The translations under genes were made by a program, and so were the position numbers. A stretch of DNA of 64,000 nucleotides from Maricaulis sp048270095. Lineage in GTDB: Bacteria; Pseudomonadota; Alphaproteobacteria; Caulobacterales; Maricaulaceae. The notes beneath the pieces were generated by a model. It had not been told where the DNA came from. It was given only the letters and a program-made list of their open reading frames with translations, and did no database searches. Below are positions 49,903-58,782 of this stretch, piece by piece; the first letter of the stretch is position 1; the number at the start of each line of letters is the position of its first letter. The DNA lies in contig NZ_JBLWTL010000013.1 in NCBI RefSeq assembly GCF_048270095.1, forward strand, positions 11,296-75,295, written 5' to 3'.

Positions 49903-50772
49903 GTGTTCCCGCTAGCCGATCCGCGTGCGTTCCTGCATGCCCGCCGTGAGGCGTTGCGGCGCTGGTTTGTGCGCGGGCCCTGGACCCAGGGCGTGTTCGA
50001 ATTCGTCGCTTTTGGAATCAAGCAGGCGTGGGCCTGTCTGTTCGGCGGCTTGATGCTGGCCCTGCTGCTGGGGACCTATCTCTGGTACCCGCAAGGCTGG
50101 GCACTGGCGCGCTATGACTTCCTGACCCTGGCGGCGCTCTCGATCCAGATCATGCTGATCGCGACGCGGCTGGAAACCTGGGAGGAAGCGAAGGTGATCG
50201 CCGTCTTCCATGTCGTCGGGACGGTGATGGAGATTTTCAAGACCTATGCCGGCAGCTGGGAATATCCCGAGGCCAGCCTGCTGCGCATTGCCGGCGTGCC
50301 GCTCTTCACCGGATTCATGTATGCGGCGGTCGGATCCTATATTGCGCGGGTCTGGCGCATTTTCGATTTCCGCTTCGACCGCTTTCCGAAGATGTCCTGG
50401 CAAATCGCTTTGGCTGTCGCGGTTTACGTGAATTTCTTCGCCCATCACTTCGGGCCGGATTTCCGCCTCTTCCTCTTCCTCGCGACCGGGATCATCTATG
50501 GCCGCTGCGTCATCTGGTTCCGTCCCGATGCGGCCCACCGGCCCATGCCGCTTGTGGTCGGCTTCCTTCTGGTGGCGCTCTTCATCTGGTTCGCCGAGAA
50601 TCTCGGCACGTTCGCCCGCGCCTGGGCCTATCCGGGTCAGGAGGCGGGCTGGCACATGGTCTCGCTGGCCAAGCTCGGCTCGTGGTATCTTCTGATGATC
50701 ATCAGTTTCGTGCTGGTCGCAGCTGTGCAATACCGGCCAAAACCCGCCAACCCCGAATTGGATCGACCATGA
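49903..50772 (+). CDS. DUF817 family membrane protein
   Basis: 289 residues from the GTG at 49903, 14 bp after the hydratase stop; an open frame further upstream lies inside the hydratase gene. About eight membrane helices with the family-typical LETWEEAKVIAVFHVVGTVM, MEIFKTYAGSWEYPE and PLFTGFMYAAVGSYIARVWR, and ENLGTFARAWAYPGQ near the end. DUF817 proteins are uncharacterised. Its stop overlaps the mccA start by 4 bp (ATGA), so it is expressed with the leucine genes, but a role there is not shown. Confidence 0.84.
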   Translation: MFPLADPRAFLHARREALRRWFVRGPWTQGVFEFVAFGIKQAWACLFGGLMLALLLGTYLWYPQGWALARYDFLTLAALSIQIMLIATRLETWEEAKVIAVFHVVGTVMEIFKTYAGSWEYPEASLLRIAGVPLFTGFMYAAVGSYIARVWRIFDFRFDRFPKMSWQIALAVAVYVNFFAHHFGPDFRLFLFLATGIIYGRCVIWFRPDAAHRPMPLVVGFLLVALFIWFAENLGTFARAWAYPGQEAGWHMVSLAKLGSWYLLMIISFVLVAAVQYRPKPANPELDRP

Positions 50773-52772
50773 TCAAAACGCTCCTGATCGCCAATCGTGG
50801 CGAGATCGCCTGTCGAATCATGCGCACGGCGCAGGCGATGGGGATTCGCTGTGTCGCTGTCTATTCCGAAGCCGATGCCGACGCCTTGCATGTCCGCATG
50901 GCTGACGAAGCGGTTCTGATCGGCCCGGCGCCCGCGGCGGACAGCTATCTGCGTGCCGACAAAATCCTCGCGGCCGCGGCGCAAACTGGCGCCGACGCCA
51001 TCCATCCCGGCTATGGTTTCCTGTCGGAGAATGCCGACTTTGCCGATGCCTGCGCGGAAAAGGGTATCATTTTCGTCGGCCCGTCAGCGGCCTCGATCCG
51101 CGCCATGGGGCTGAAGGACCGAGCCAAGGCCTTGATGGAGACCGCCGGTGTGCCGGTCACGCCCGGCTATCACGGCGAGAACCAGGACCCGGACCATCTC
51201 AGGGATGCCGCAGACGACATCGGCTATCCGGTCCTGATCAAGGCTGTGGCTGGCGGCGGCGGCAAGGGCATGCGCAAGGTCGAGCGCGCGGCGGACTTCC
51301 TCGCCGATCTTGAGAGCTGCAAGCGCGAGGCGTCCAAGAGCTTCGGCGATGACCGGGTGCTGATCGAGAAATTCATCACCAATCCGCGCCATATCGAAGT
51401 CCAGGTTTTCGGCGATAGCCGCGGCCGTGTCGTGCACATGTATGAGCGCGACTGCTCGCTCCAGCGCCGACACCAGAAGGTGATCGAGGAAGCGCCGGCG
51501 CCGGGCATGACGCCCGCCGTGCGCACCGCCATGTGTTCGGCTGCAATCAATGCGGCCAAGGCTGTCGACTATGTTGGCGCCGGGACAGTGGAATTCATTG
51601 TCGACGGGTCGGGCCCGCTGCGCGAGGACGGCTTCTTCTTCATGGAGATGAATACGCGGCTGCAGGTCGAGCATCCGGTGACGGAGATGATCACGGGGCT
51701 CGATCTGGTCGAGCTGCAGCTGAAAGTCGCGGCCGGTGGTTCAGTCCCGGAACAGGACATGATCGGCCTGCACGGCCATGCGATCGAGGCGCGGCTCTAT
51801 GCCGAGGACCCGGTCAATGGCTTCCTCCCCTCGATCGGTATGCTGCACCGGCTGAGCCTGCCCGGCGACAGTCATGACGAACGCGTCGAGACCGGGGTCG
51901 AAGAGGGCGGTGAAGTCTCGCTCCATTATGATCCGATGATCGCCAAGCTGGTCGCCCACGGCGAGAGCCGGCATGAGGCGGCGCTGCGGCTGGCCGGCAT
52001 GCTCGATACGCTTGTGGTCTGGCCGGTGAAGACCAATGCGGGCTTCCTGCGCCGGGCCGTGTTGCATCCTGATTTCCTCGAAGCGCGGCTGAATACCGGC
52101 TTCATCGAGACGCATATCGACGCGCTGGTGCCGTCTGCCCTCGATCTGGCCGATGCCGGATTTGCCGTGCTCGGCGCGCTGGATTTGCGGCCGCTCCTGG
52201 CGGATCTGTCCGATCCGTTCGACGTCGCCGATGGCTGGCGGATGAATGCCACGCCGCGTATTTCGCACCGCTTTGAGCTCGATGGCAATCTGGTCGATGT
52301 CTCGCTTCAGATCGAGGGCGACCGGCTGCATGTCCGGGCCGGCGGCGAAAGCCTGCAGCTCGAGGGGCTGGAGATCGAGGCGCTCGATGAGGGCTACCTG
52401 TTTGCCGCCGATTGCGGCGGTGAGGGGGTCACGGCCGAGTTTGAGCCGATGGAGCAGGGCTGTCTTGTCTCGTCCCGCGGGCGCACCAGCTTCTTCGCGC
52501 TGTCCCACCCTGACGCGGCTGTCGATGCGCTGGAAGCGGGCGATACAATCAAGGCGCCGATGCCGGGCAAGGTCCTGGCGGTGCATGTGAGCGCTGGCGC
52601 TGATGTTGTCAAAGGGCAGGCGCTGGTCGTGCTTGAGGCGATGAAAATGGAACATGCGCTTGTGGCGCCGCGCGATGGCAGCCTCGCCGAAGTGCGGGTC
52701 GAGGCTGGCGCCCAGGTTTCCGAGGGCGATATTCTGGTCCTGCTGCACGAATTGGACGCTGCAGCGGACTGA
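50769..52772 (+). CDS. mccA: 3-Methylcrotonyl-CoA carboxylase alpha subunit (biotin carboxylase)
   Basis: 667 residues from the ATG at 50769. Biotin carboxylase N-domain (TLLIANRGEIACRIMRTAQA), ATP-grasp (KAVAGGGGKGMRKV), YERDCSLQRRHQKVIEEAPA and EMNTRLQVEHPVTEMI, a C-domain (GHAIEARLYAEDPVNGFLPS), a linker domain and a biotinyl domain with LEAMKMEHAL near the end. It carboxylates biotin for 3-methylcrotonyl-CoA carboxylase together with MccB (45021). Its place after the hydratase and the DUF817 gene decides MCC over the PCC-type subunit at 30675. Start overlaps the DUF817 stop. Confidence 0.93.
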   Translation: MIKTLLIANRGEIACRIMRTAQAMGIRCVAVYSEADADALHVRMADEAVLIGPAPAADSYLRADKILAAAAQTGADAIHPGYGFLSENADFADACAEKGIIFVGPSAASIRAMGLKDRAKALMETAGVPVTPGYHGENQDPDHLRDAADDIGYPVLIKAVAGGGGKGMRKVERAADFLADLESCKREASKSFGDDRVLIEKFITNPRHIEVQVFGDSRGRVVHMYERDCSLQRRHQKVIEEAPAPGMTPAVRTAMCSAAINAAKAVDYVGAGTVEFIVDGSGPLREDGFFFMEMNTRLQVEHPVTEMITGLDLVELQLKVAAGGSVPEQDMIGLHGHAIEARLYAEDPVNGFLPSIGMLHRLSLPGDSHDERVETGVEEGGEVSLHYDPMIAKLVAHGESRHEAALRLAGMLDTLVVWPVKTNAGFLRRAVLHPDFLEARLNTGFIETHIDALVPSALDLADAGFAVLGALDLRPLLADLSDPFDVADGWRMNATPRISHRFELDGNLVDVSLQIEGDRLHVRAGGESLQLEGLEIEALDEGYLFAADCGGEGVTAEFEPMEQGCLVSSRGRTSFFALSHPDAAVDALEAGDTIKAPMPGKVLAVHVSAGADVVKGQALVVLEAMKMEHALVAPRDGSLAEVRVEAGAQVSEGDILVLLHELDAAAD

Positions 52773-52840
52773 ATTCCCGCCTGAGGCGAAACTGGCATCA
52801 ATCCTGCTCATCAAGAGACAGAGCAGAGGGAGCCGGTTCA

Positions 52841-53794
52841 ATGCGTGACACTTTCATGGAGCGATTTTCCAGCAATTGGTCAGTCGAGGCGCGGCAGAAA
52901 TTCCGTAGCGAGCCGGTCACCGTCCGCCATAATTACCACGAGCATCACCTGTTTTCGGACATGGCACTGGCCGCGTTGATCGAACGGCATCCGCGCGAGC
53001 TGATCGATTTCTGCACCATGGGCGATGACGCCACCGACCATGACAGCTGGCGCGCCGGCGATCCCGGTGCGTTGTCGGGCATGGAATTGATTGATGCGGT
53101 GCGTCGCGGCAAGCTGTGGCTCAATCTGCGCCATGCCATGGATCTGGACGCGCAATACCGGCCCATTTTCGAGGCCATGCTGGCCGACATGAAGCGCGCC
53201 AGTCCCGGCTTCAAGCCCTTCATGGCCGAGGCCGGTATCCTGATTTCCTCGCCGTCTGCGCAGGTCTTTCTGCATTCGGATGCCTCGGAAACCATGCTTT
53301 GGCATATGCGCGGCGTGAAGCGTTTCCGCGTCTATCCGCCCAAACTGCCTTATCTCAATACCGATGATGTCGAGGCGATGCTGCATCATGACAAGACCGA
53401 GGACATCCCCTTCAACCCGGCCTGGGACAAGGATGCCTTCACCCTCGACCTGCATCCCGGCATGGCCGTCAATTGGCCGCTGCACGCCCCGCACCGGATC
53501 GAGAACCAGTCGGGGATCAATGTCTCGGTCCCGTTCGAGATCTCGACCGCCAGATCACGCCGGCAGAATGCCGTGCTGTACGCGAATGGTGTGCTGCGCC
53601 GCCGATTGGGCTGGGTGCCGAAATCGACCCGGACTGACGGGCTGGTTGCGCTGGCCAAACAGGCATTGACGGCGGCGGTGAAGTTGCAACTCAAATATTT
53701 CGGCGCGCCGGACAGGCCGATGCCCAAGAGCGAGACGACCTTCGACATCGACCCGGCCGCACCTGACGGCTTTATCGACCGGCAGGCCGCCTAG
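52841..53794 (+). CDS. Cupin-like (JmjC-type) domain protein
   Basis: 317 residues. A double-stranded beta-helix core is suggested by VFLHSDASETMLWHMRGVKR (H-x-D set, first metal ligands) and VNWPLHAPHRIENQSGINVS (later His), as in cupin_8/JmjC 2-oxoglutarate iron oxygenases. The N-terminal third (HYHEHHLFSDMALAALIERH-like region) is helical. The exact substrate is unknown; proteins of this type include hydroxylases acting on proteins or small molecules. AGAGGGAG lies about ten bases before the ATG. Its stop codon is part of an intergenic repeat. Confidence 0.7.
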   Translation: MRDTFMERFSSNWSVEARQKFRSEPVTVRHNYHEHHLFSDMALAALIERHPRELIDFCTMGDDATDHDSWRAGDPGALSGMELIDAVRRGKLWLNLRHAMDLDAQYRPIFEAMLADMKRASPGFKPFMAEAGILISSPSAQVFLHSDASETMLWHMRGVKRFRVYPPKLPYLNTDDVEAMLHHDKTEDIPFNPAWDKDAFTLDLHPGMAVNWPLHAPHRIENQSGINVSVPFEISTARSRRQNAVLYANGVLRRRLGWVPKSTRTDGLVALAKQALTAAVKLQLKYFGAPDRPMPKSETTFDIDPAAPDGFIDRQAA

Positions 53795-53899
53795 AGCATT
53801 TTCACAAAAAGTGGGAACCGGTTTTGCGGTTCGAAAATGCGAAAATACAAAAAAACTAGAGCATTCTCATTGACCTCGAATTCAATGAAAATGCTCTAG
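53791..53899. repeat. AGAGCATTTTC-type intergenic repeat with an 18-bp inverted repeat
   Basis: CTAGAGCATTTTC at 53791-53803 includes the stop of the cupin gene. At 53856-53873 CTAGAGCATTCTCATTGA pairs with TCAATGAAAATGCTCTAG at 53882-53899, with one mismatch and an 8-nt loop. Elements with AGAGCATTTTC ends are common between genes in alphaproteobacteria. The hairpin may help stop transcription from both sides. Confidence 0.85.
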
Positions 53900-53908
53900 C
53901 TGCCGGCA

Positions 53909-54337
53909 TCAGGTCCGGGGTTTTTGCAGCGCCGGATTGAGCATGAGCAGGATGAGCAAGGCCGATCCGATTGTCAGCGTGACATAGCCCGTTGGTGCAT
54001 CGAAGTAGGGATTGCCGATAATCGACGTCCAGCCAATGATGTGAACCAGGATGCTGCTCACCAGCAGGGACAGGGTCCAACGCGGTGCGCGGTGGTGCGT
54101 GTACAGCATGGCGGTGATCAGCCCGCAGCGCAGGATCGGCGCGATGATGGCGGGCAGCGGCGTTTCCTGGACCATCACCCGGACACGTTCGGGGTCTACG
54201 GTAAAAGCGTCCGCACCTGCCCAGACCAGTGCGATCTGCAGTGTGAAGAAGAGCGGCAGGATAAGCTGGGCCAGCAGTAATGCCGTGAAAAGATGGCGGG
54301 CGAAGCGCGTCAGACCGCGCTGTGCGGAGGGTTGCAT
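53909..54337 (-). CDS. Small membrane protein of unknown function
   Basis: 142 residues from the ATG at 54337; the frame is open for about 100 bp more upstream with no start signal. Four hydrophobic segments: about 16-38 (LFTALLLAQLILPLFFTLQI), 58-76, 87-104 and 113-130, with short loops. An extracytoplasmic loop between helices 1 and 2 holds DPERVRVMVQETPLP. No family recognised. Divergent from the DUF1489 gene. Confidence 0.6.
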   Translation of the reverse strand: MQPSAQRGLTRFARHLFTALLLAQLILPLFFTLQIALVWAGADAFTVDPERVRVMVQETPLPAIIAPILRCGLITAMLYTHHRAPRWTLSLLVSSILVHIIGWTSIIGNPYFDAPTGYVTLTIGSALLILLMLNPALQKPRT

Positions 54338-54453
54338 GGACGTTTCTTGGCCTGAAGTTGATCGTGTGCACAGCATCTGGCTGTCCGGAGCCATTAGCAA
54401 GCATTCATGCGCAAGCCTTTGACCGGGGTGTGGATTCACCTTAGATCCCGGGC

Positions 54454-54891
54454 ATGGCGATCCACCTGATAAAACTCTGTGTTGGCGTGAAGGAAGTCGA
54501 TCAGCTCGAGGCTTCGATCCAGCGCGAAATGGCGGCGCGGCGCGCGGCCGGTGAGCCGGAAGTCACGATGCATGTGACGCGCATGATGCCGTCGCGCAAG
54601 GATGAGGTCGAGGCCGGCGGTTCGCTCTACTGGGTCATCAATGGCGCGGTGCAATGCCGGTCCGAGATCATCGCGCTGGAACAGGTCCAGGGTGAGGACG
54701 GGATCAAGCGCTGCGCCATCATCATGTCGCCGCAAGTCATCCGGACAGCGCCGTCGCCGAAGCGGCCATTTCAGGGCTGGCGCTATCTCAAGGCCGAAGA
54801 TGCCCCGCGTGACCTCTCAGGCCCCGGTGAGGGCGGTGCAGGGCTTCCCGACGAGCTCCGGGCCAGGCTGATGGAAATCGGCGCCTGGTAG
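54454..54891 (+). CDS. DUF1489 family protein
   Basis: 145 residues. The N-terminal MAIHLIKLCVGVKEVDQLEA and the central HVTRMMPSRKDEVEAGGSLY with WVINGAVQCRSEI are characteristic of DUF1489, a cytoplasmic alphaproteobacterial family of unknown function. No signal or membrane segment. Convergent with the glutamine cyclotransferase gene; only 3 bp separate the stop codons. Confidence 0.88.
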   Translation: MAIHLIKLCVGVKEVDQLEASIQREMAARRAAGEPEVTMHVTRMMPSRKDEVEAGGSLYWVINGAVQCRSEIIALEQVQGEDGIKRCAIIMSPQVIRTAPSPKRPFQGWRYLKAEDAPRDLSGPGEGGAGLPDELRARLMEIGAW

Positions 54892-54894
54892 CGT

Positions 54895-55671
54895 CTATTC
54901 CGCGCTGTCGGGCAGGCGGATCTCATACAGGACCGGCCATAGCTTGCCCGTCACATAGATCTGGCCGGTCTCACGATTCCAGGCAATGCCATTGGCGACC
55001 GCATCGCGCGGATCGGCCAGGCCGGCGGGGAGCAAGCCTGTCAGGTCGACAAGGCCGGTGACAATGCCGGTTTGCGGATCGATGCGTACGATACTGCTGG
55101 TCTGCCAGATATTGGCCCAGATTTCGGTCCCGACCCATTCCAGCTCATTGATCCGCCGGACCGGACGTCCGTTGAGCGTGACGTCGAGCGTGCCGGTCAA
55201 TTCCATGGTTTCCGGGTCAAGAAAACGCAATTGCGGCGAGCCGTCGCTGAGGATGAGGCGCGTGCCGTCCGTCGTCAGGCCCCAGCCTTCCCCGGCATAG
55301 CTGAACTGGTCGATCAATTCGAAACTGTCAGCGTCAAACACCATACCTGTCTGCGACAGCCAGCTGAGCATATAGATCGCGTCGCCAATCCGGGCGCTGC
55401 CCTCGCCGAAAACGGGCGGGTTGATATCGACTTGCTGCACGACATTGCCGGATTCCAGCTCGACGCGGCGCAGGCTGGACTGCCCGACCTGACCCGTGCT
55501 CTCGAACAAGACGCCGTCATGGATGAACAGGCCCTGGGTGAAGGCGGCTTCGTCATGCGGATAGGTGGCGACGAGCTCGGCCTGCTGCACCTGGGGACGC
55601 GCCGGCTGGGCACAGGCGATCAGCGGGGCGGCCAGCCAGGCCAGCAGGGCCAGCGGGAGTTGGGTTTTCAT
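54895..55671 (-). CDS. Glutaminyl-peptide cyclotransferase (beta-propeller type)
   Basis: 258 residues with a signal peptide (MKTQLPLALLAWLAAPLIACA; LIAC could also serve as a lipobox). Five-bladed propeller with family motifs ATYPHDEAAFTQGLFIHDGV, LFESTGQVGQSSLRRVEL, GEGWGLTTDGTRLILSDGS and INELEWVGTEIWANIWQTSS. The plant-type glutamine cyclotransferase converts N-terminal Gln of exported peptides to pyroglutamate. Periplasmic. No partner genes; panC follows on the same strand upstream. Confidence 0.9.
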   Translation of the reverse strand: MKTQLPLALLAWLAAPLIACAQPARPQVQQAELVATYPHDEAAFTQGLFIHDGVLFESTGQVGQSSLRRVELESGNVVQQVDINPPVFGEGSARIGDAIYMLSWLSQTGMVFDADSFELIDQFSYAGEGWGLTTDGTRLILSDGSPQLRFLDPETMELTGTLDVTLNGRPVRRINELEWVGTEIWANIWQTSSIVRIDPQTGIVTGLVDLTGLLPAGLADPRDAVANGIAWNRETGQIYVTGKLWPVLYEIRLPDSAE

Positions 55672-55724
55672 GTCACAGCGTCCAGATCGCGTTTCGAGTG
55701 ATCAGCTTAGCGCCAATTCGGGCG

Positions 55725-56588
55725 TCAGGAAGGCGTGGCTGCACAATTATCGATCAGCCTTGTCTGGCCGAGACGGACGGCGGCCAGCACCCGCGCGGGC
55801 ACGCCCAGCCGGCCTTCGCCCAGCTCTGCCAGGCTGCCCGCACAACGCACCTCCACATAGTCGACGCCATCAAAACCGGCCTGGCAGGCGTCAAGCGCTG
55901 CCTGACGGGCCTGCGCAATGCTCTGGCCGTCGGCGAGAGCCGCCGCGCACAGTTTGAGGATCTGATTGAGCTGGCCGGCGCGCTGGCGGTCTTCGGCGTT
56001 GAGATAGGCATTGCGCGAAGACAGGGCGAGGCCGTCACGCTCGCGCACGGTCTCGCCGGCGATGATGTCGACCCCCAGGTCGAGATCGCGCGCCAGCTGC
56101 CGGATCACCAGCAATTGCTGGTAATCCTTTTCGCCAAACACCGCGACATCGGGCCGGACCTGGTTGAGCAGTTTGGCGACAACCGTGGCCACGCCATTGA
56201 AGAAATGCGGCCGCGCATCGCTCTCCAGGCCGAGGGCGGGGCCGGTCATCGAGATCGTGGTGGCAAAACCTTCCGGATAGATGACTTCGGTGGTCGGCAG
56301 GTAGACGAGGTCGCATCTGGCCTCGGTCAGCTTTTGCGAATCCTCAATTACGCTGCGCGGATAGGCCTCGAAATCCTCGCCCGGTGCGAATTGGGCCGGA
56401 TTGACATAAATACTGGCGACCACCCGGTCGCACTGGGCCTTGGCCAGCTGCACAAGCGCAAGATGCCCCTGGTGCAGGGCGCCCATGGTTGGCACGAAGC
56501 CGACACTCAGCCCGTCGCTGCGCCAGCTGCGAACGCGGGCGCGCAGGGCGGAAAGCGTGGTGGCATGGGGGATTTGAAGGTTGAGCAT
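55725..56588 (-). CDS. panC: Pantothenate synthetase
   Basis: 287 residues from the ATG at 56588; the frame is open further upstream, but the extra part overlaps the SPOR gene and lacks family sequence. Signature motifs: GFVPTMGALHQGHLALV (nucleotide-binding HxGH), SIYVNPAQFAPGEDF, VFGEKDYQQLLVIRQLARDL, and SSRNAYLNAEDR. It condenses pantoate and beta-alanine with ATP to pantothenate on the way to coenzyme A. All conserved blocks are intact. Divergent from the SPOR lipoprotein gene. Confidence 0.94.
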   Translation of the reverse strand: MLNLQIPHATTLSALRARVRSWRSDGLSVGFVPTMGALHQGHLALVQLAKAQCDRVVASIYVNPAQFAPGEDFEAYPRSVIEDSQKLTEARCDLVYLPTTEVIYPEGFATTISMTGPALGLESDARPHFFNGVATVVAKLLNQVRPDVAVFGEKDYQQLLVIRQLARDLDLGVDIIAGETVRERDGLALSSRNAYLNAEDRQRAGQLNQILKLCAAALADGQSIAQARQAALDACQAGFDGVDYVEVRCAGSLAELGEGRLGVPARVLAAVRLGQTRLIDNCAATPS

Positions 56589-56673
56589 GGAGATACCGGA
56601 AAACTGTCGGCCATCGGCATAATCATAAGCGATGAGGGAGGCAAGCGCGCCGACTCGGTCTAGACGGAGTGGC

Positions 56674-57282
56674 ATGAAAACCCTGCGACGCCTTCTCGCC
56701 TCCATGGCGCTTGTGTCCGGGCTCGCCGCATGCGCCACGACGGCCGATGCGCCGGAAGCCCGGGTCTCCCTGCCGCCGGTCGCCGAGACCGAAAATGCGC
56801 GGATCGCCGAGATCACGGCACGCGAGCTGGATCGCCGCGCCCGCCATGAGCCGGACAGCCTGGCGGAAGTGGCGCCGCAATTGCGCGCGCTTGCCCTGGC
56901 GCTGGCCGGCCCGCCACCGCAGGCGGCTCAGACTGTGCCAGGCGGGCAGCCGATGTCTGGCGCGCCGGAGGCGATGCTGACCGCGCCGAGCTTGTGGCAT
57001 GGCATTCATCTCGCGTCCTACAGGACGATGGCGAACAGCGTCGCCGGCTGGGCTGAATTGCAGGCGCGCTTCCCCGGTCTGCTCGCCGATCGCGAGGCTC
57101 GTATCGAAGCGGTGACGATTCCGGAACGGGGCGAATTCCTGCGCCTGCAGGCGGGGCCCTATGATACGCTGGCGGCGGCGCGCGCCGCTTGTGCCGTGAT
57201 GACCGGTGCCGGTGAATATTGCCTGCCGGTTGACTTTTCCGGTCGACCACTGGCCGATGCCGGCCCGGCCCTTTCGCGCTGA
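56674..57282 (+). CDS. SPOR-like domain lipoprotein
   Basis: 202 residues from the ATG at 56674 (GGAG four bases upstream). A lipoprotein signal ends in LAAC (Cys21). After a helical middle part and a low-complexity Pro/Gln/Gly stretch, the C-terminal 80 residues (WHGIHLASYRTMANSVAGWA ... EFLRLQAGPYDTLAAARAAC) have the strand-helix pattern of a SPOR peptidoglycan-binding domain. SPOR proteins bind denuded glycan at the septum; the gene lies 73 bp before mipZ, which fits division. Confidence 0.78.
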   Translation: MKTLRRLLASMALVSGLAACATTADAPEARVSLPPVAETENARIAEITARELDRRARHEPDSLAEVAPQLRALALALAGPPPQAAQTVPGGQPMSGAPEAMLTAPSLWHGIHLASYRTMANSVAGWAELQARFPGLLADREARIEAVTIPERGEFLRLQAGPYDTLAAARAACAVMTGAGEYCLPVDFSGRPLADAGPALSR

Positions 57283-57355
57283 CAGCCGGCACTGACAGTC
57301 TTGCCTGCTTGAACTTGTGTCGCGTTGCAGGCGCGCGGACTAGGCTACTGAAACG

Positions 57356-58243
57356 ATGACAACACACTCTGCTTTCAAACTTCCCGCACGCCCGGTCGGC
57401 CGCGTCCGCGATGGCGTCGCCGAGGCGCATCTCATTGTCGTTGGCAATGAGAAGGGCGGCGCGGGCAAGTCGACTGTGGCCATGCATCTGGCCGTGGCGC
57501 TTATGCGAATGGGCAAGCGGGTCGGCGCGATCGATCTGGATCTGCGCCAGCGCAGCTTTTCGCGCTATCTCGGCAATCGCAATGCCTGGTGTGAGAAACA
57601 TGGCGTCGAGCTGCCGCGCGTCAGCGAGATTGCCGTGGCGCCCAGCGCCCAACGTGATCTGGACATTGCCGAGGTGGAGGAGACCGAGCGCTTCTCCCAT
57701 GCCCTGAGCGACCTCAAGGCGCGCACCGATTTCATCGTGATTGACGCCCCCGGGGCTGACACCCTGTATTCGCGTCTGGCTCATTCGGCTGCCGATACCA
57801 TCGTCACGCCGGTCAATGACAGCTTTGTCGATTTCGACCTGCTCGCCGAGATCGATCCGGACACTTTCCAGGTCGGACGTCCCAGTGTTTACAGTGAGAT
57901 GGTCTGGGAATGCCGCAAGCGCAAGGCTGCGCTGGAACGGCGTTCGATCGACTGGGTCGTGATGCGCAACCGGGTCTCGATGCTCGATGCACGCAATAAG
58001 CGGCGTGTCGGCGAAGGGCTGAAAATGCTGTCGCAACGGATCGGTTTCCGGCTCGCGCCGGGCTTTGCCGAACGCGTGATCTACCGCGAACTTTTTCCGC
58101 TCGGCCTGACGCTGCTGGACCTGACCGAAAGCGGCTCGACCCTGCCTTTCACCATGAGTCATGTTGCGGCCCGCCAGGAATTGCGGGACCTCCTCATCGT
58201 GCTGAAATTATCCGGGCTTGAGGGACAGGCCATCCCCTTCTGA
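57356..58243 (+). CDS. mipZ: Division-plane positioning ATPase MipZ
   Basis: 295 residues. A deviant Walker A motif VGNEKGGAGKSTVAMHLAVA follows about 25 unstructured residues. Walker A' and B regions are AIDLDLRQRSFSRYLGNRNA and FIVIDAPGADT; TPVNDSFVDFDLLAEIDPDT and VIYRELFPLGLTLLDL are distinctive of MipZ rather than of ParA or Soj. MipZ binds ParB at the chromosome origins and forms a gradient that inhibits FtsZ, placing the Z-ring at mid-cell in Caulobacter. The N-terminal extension is longer than in C. crescentus MipZ. Next gene begins 1 bp after the stop. Confidence 0.93.
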   Translation: MTTHSAFKLPARPVGRVRDGVAEAHLIVVGNEKGGAGKSTVAMHLAVALMRMGKRVGAIDLDLRQRSFSRYLGNRNAWCEKHGVELPRVSEIAVAPSAQRDLDIAEVEETERFSHALSDLKARTDFIVIDAPGADTLYSRLAHSAADTIVTPVNDSFVDFDLLAEIDPDTFQVGRPSVYSEMVWECRKRKAALERRSIDWVVMRNRVSMLDARNKRRVGEGLKMLSQRIGFRLAPGFAERVIYRELFPLGLTLLDLTESGSTLPFTMSHVAARQELRDLLIVLKLSGLEGQAIPF

Positions 58244-58244
58244 C

Positions 58245-58706
58245 ATGGCGGCACTCTTTCTCGGATTTCTCGCCCTCGCAGGCTTTCTCGGCGCCGCCTG
58301 GTGGTTTTCAAGGCAGAAGGCGGCGCAGGCGGCCCGCCTGGTCCGTATGCTGCTCGGCGGAGGTGCGGTACTGGCTGGTGCCTTGTTGACCTTGCGCGGT
58401 GCGATGGCGCTGGGGGTGCCGATCGGCCTGTTCGGGCTTGGCATGCTTGGCATCGCCTATAGCGGGCCCGGGCAGAACGGGACGTCCGGCAGCTCGCCGC
58501 CGCAATCAGGTGGCAGCATGAGTCTGGACGAAGCGCGTGAAATTCTCTCGGTCGGCCCTGGGGCGACGCGTGAGGAGATCCGCCAGGCCCATCGTAACCT
58601 GATGAAGAAGCTGCATCCGGATACCGGTGGCGGTTCGGCGGCGCTGGCCCGCCAGGTCCAGGACGCGCGCGACCTCCTGCTGGCGGCCCTGAACGATCAG
58701 GATTGA
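58245..58706 (+). CDS. Membrane-anchored DnaJ-domain protein
   Basis: 153 residues from the ATG at 58245, one base after mipZ. Two N-terminal hydrophobic segments (about 2-20 and 38-75) are followed by a Gly/Ser linker and a C-terminal J domain: LDEAREILSVGPGATREEIR, AHRNLMKKLHPDTGG with the HPD motif, then a last helix. Small proteins of this type (DjlA-like in layout, TIM14-like in size) recruit Hsp70 DnaK to the membrane. Probably co-transcribed with mipZ. Client unknown. Confidence 0.85.
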   Translation: MAALFLGFLALAGFLGAAWWFSRQKAAQAARLVRMLLGGGAVLAGALLTLRGAMALGVPIGLFGLGMLGIAYSGPGQNGTSGSSPPQSGGSMSLDEAREILSVGPGATREEIRQAHRNLMKKLHPDTGGGSAALARQVQDARDLLLAALNDQD

Positions 58707-58782
58707 TCTGACCCCGAACGGGTTTATTTGATCTGGACACGAAAAGGTTGTATTGCTGCTGCCCGGGTTGGGAGTGAGGGCC

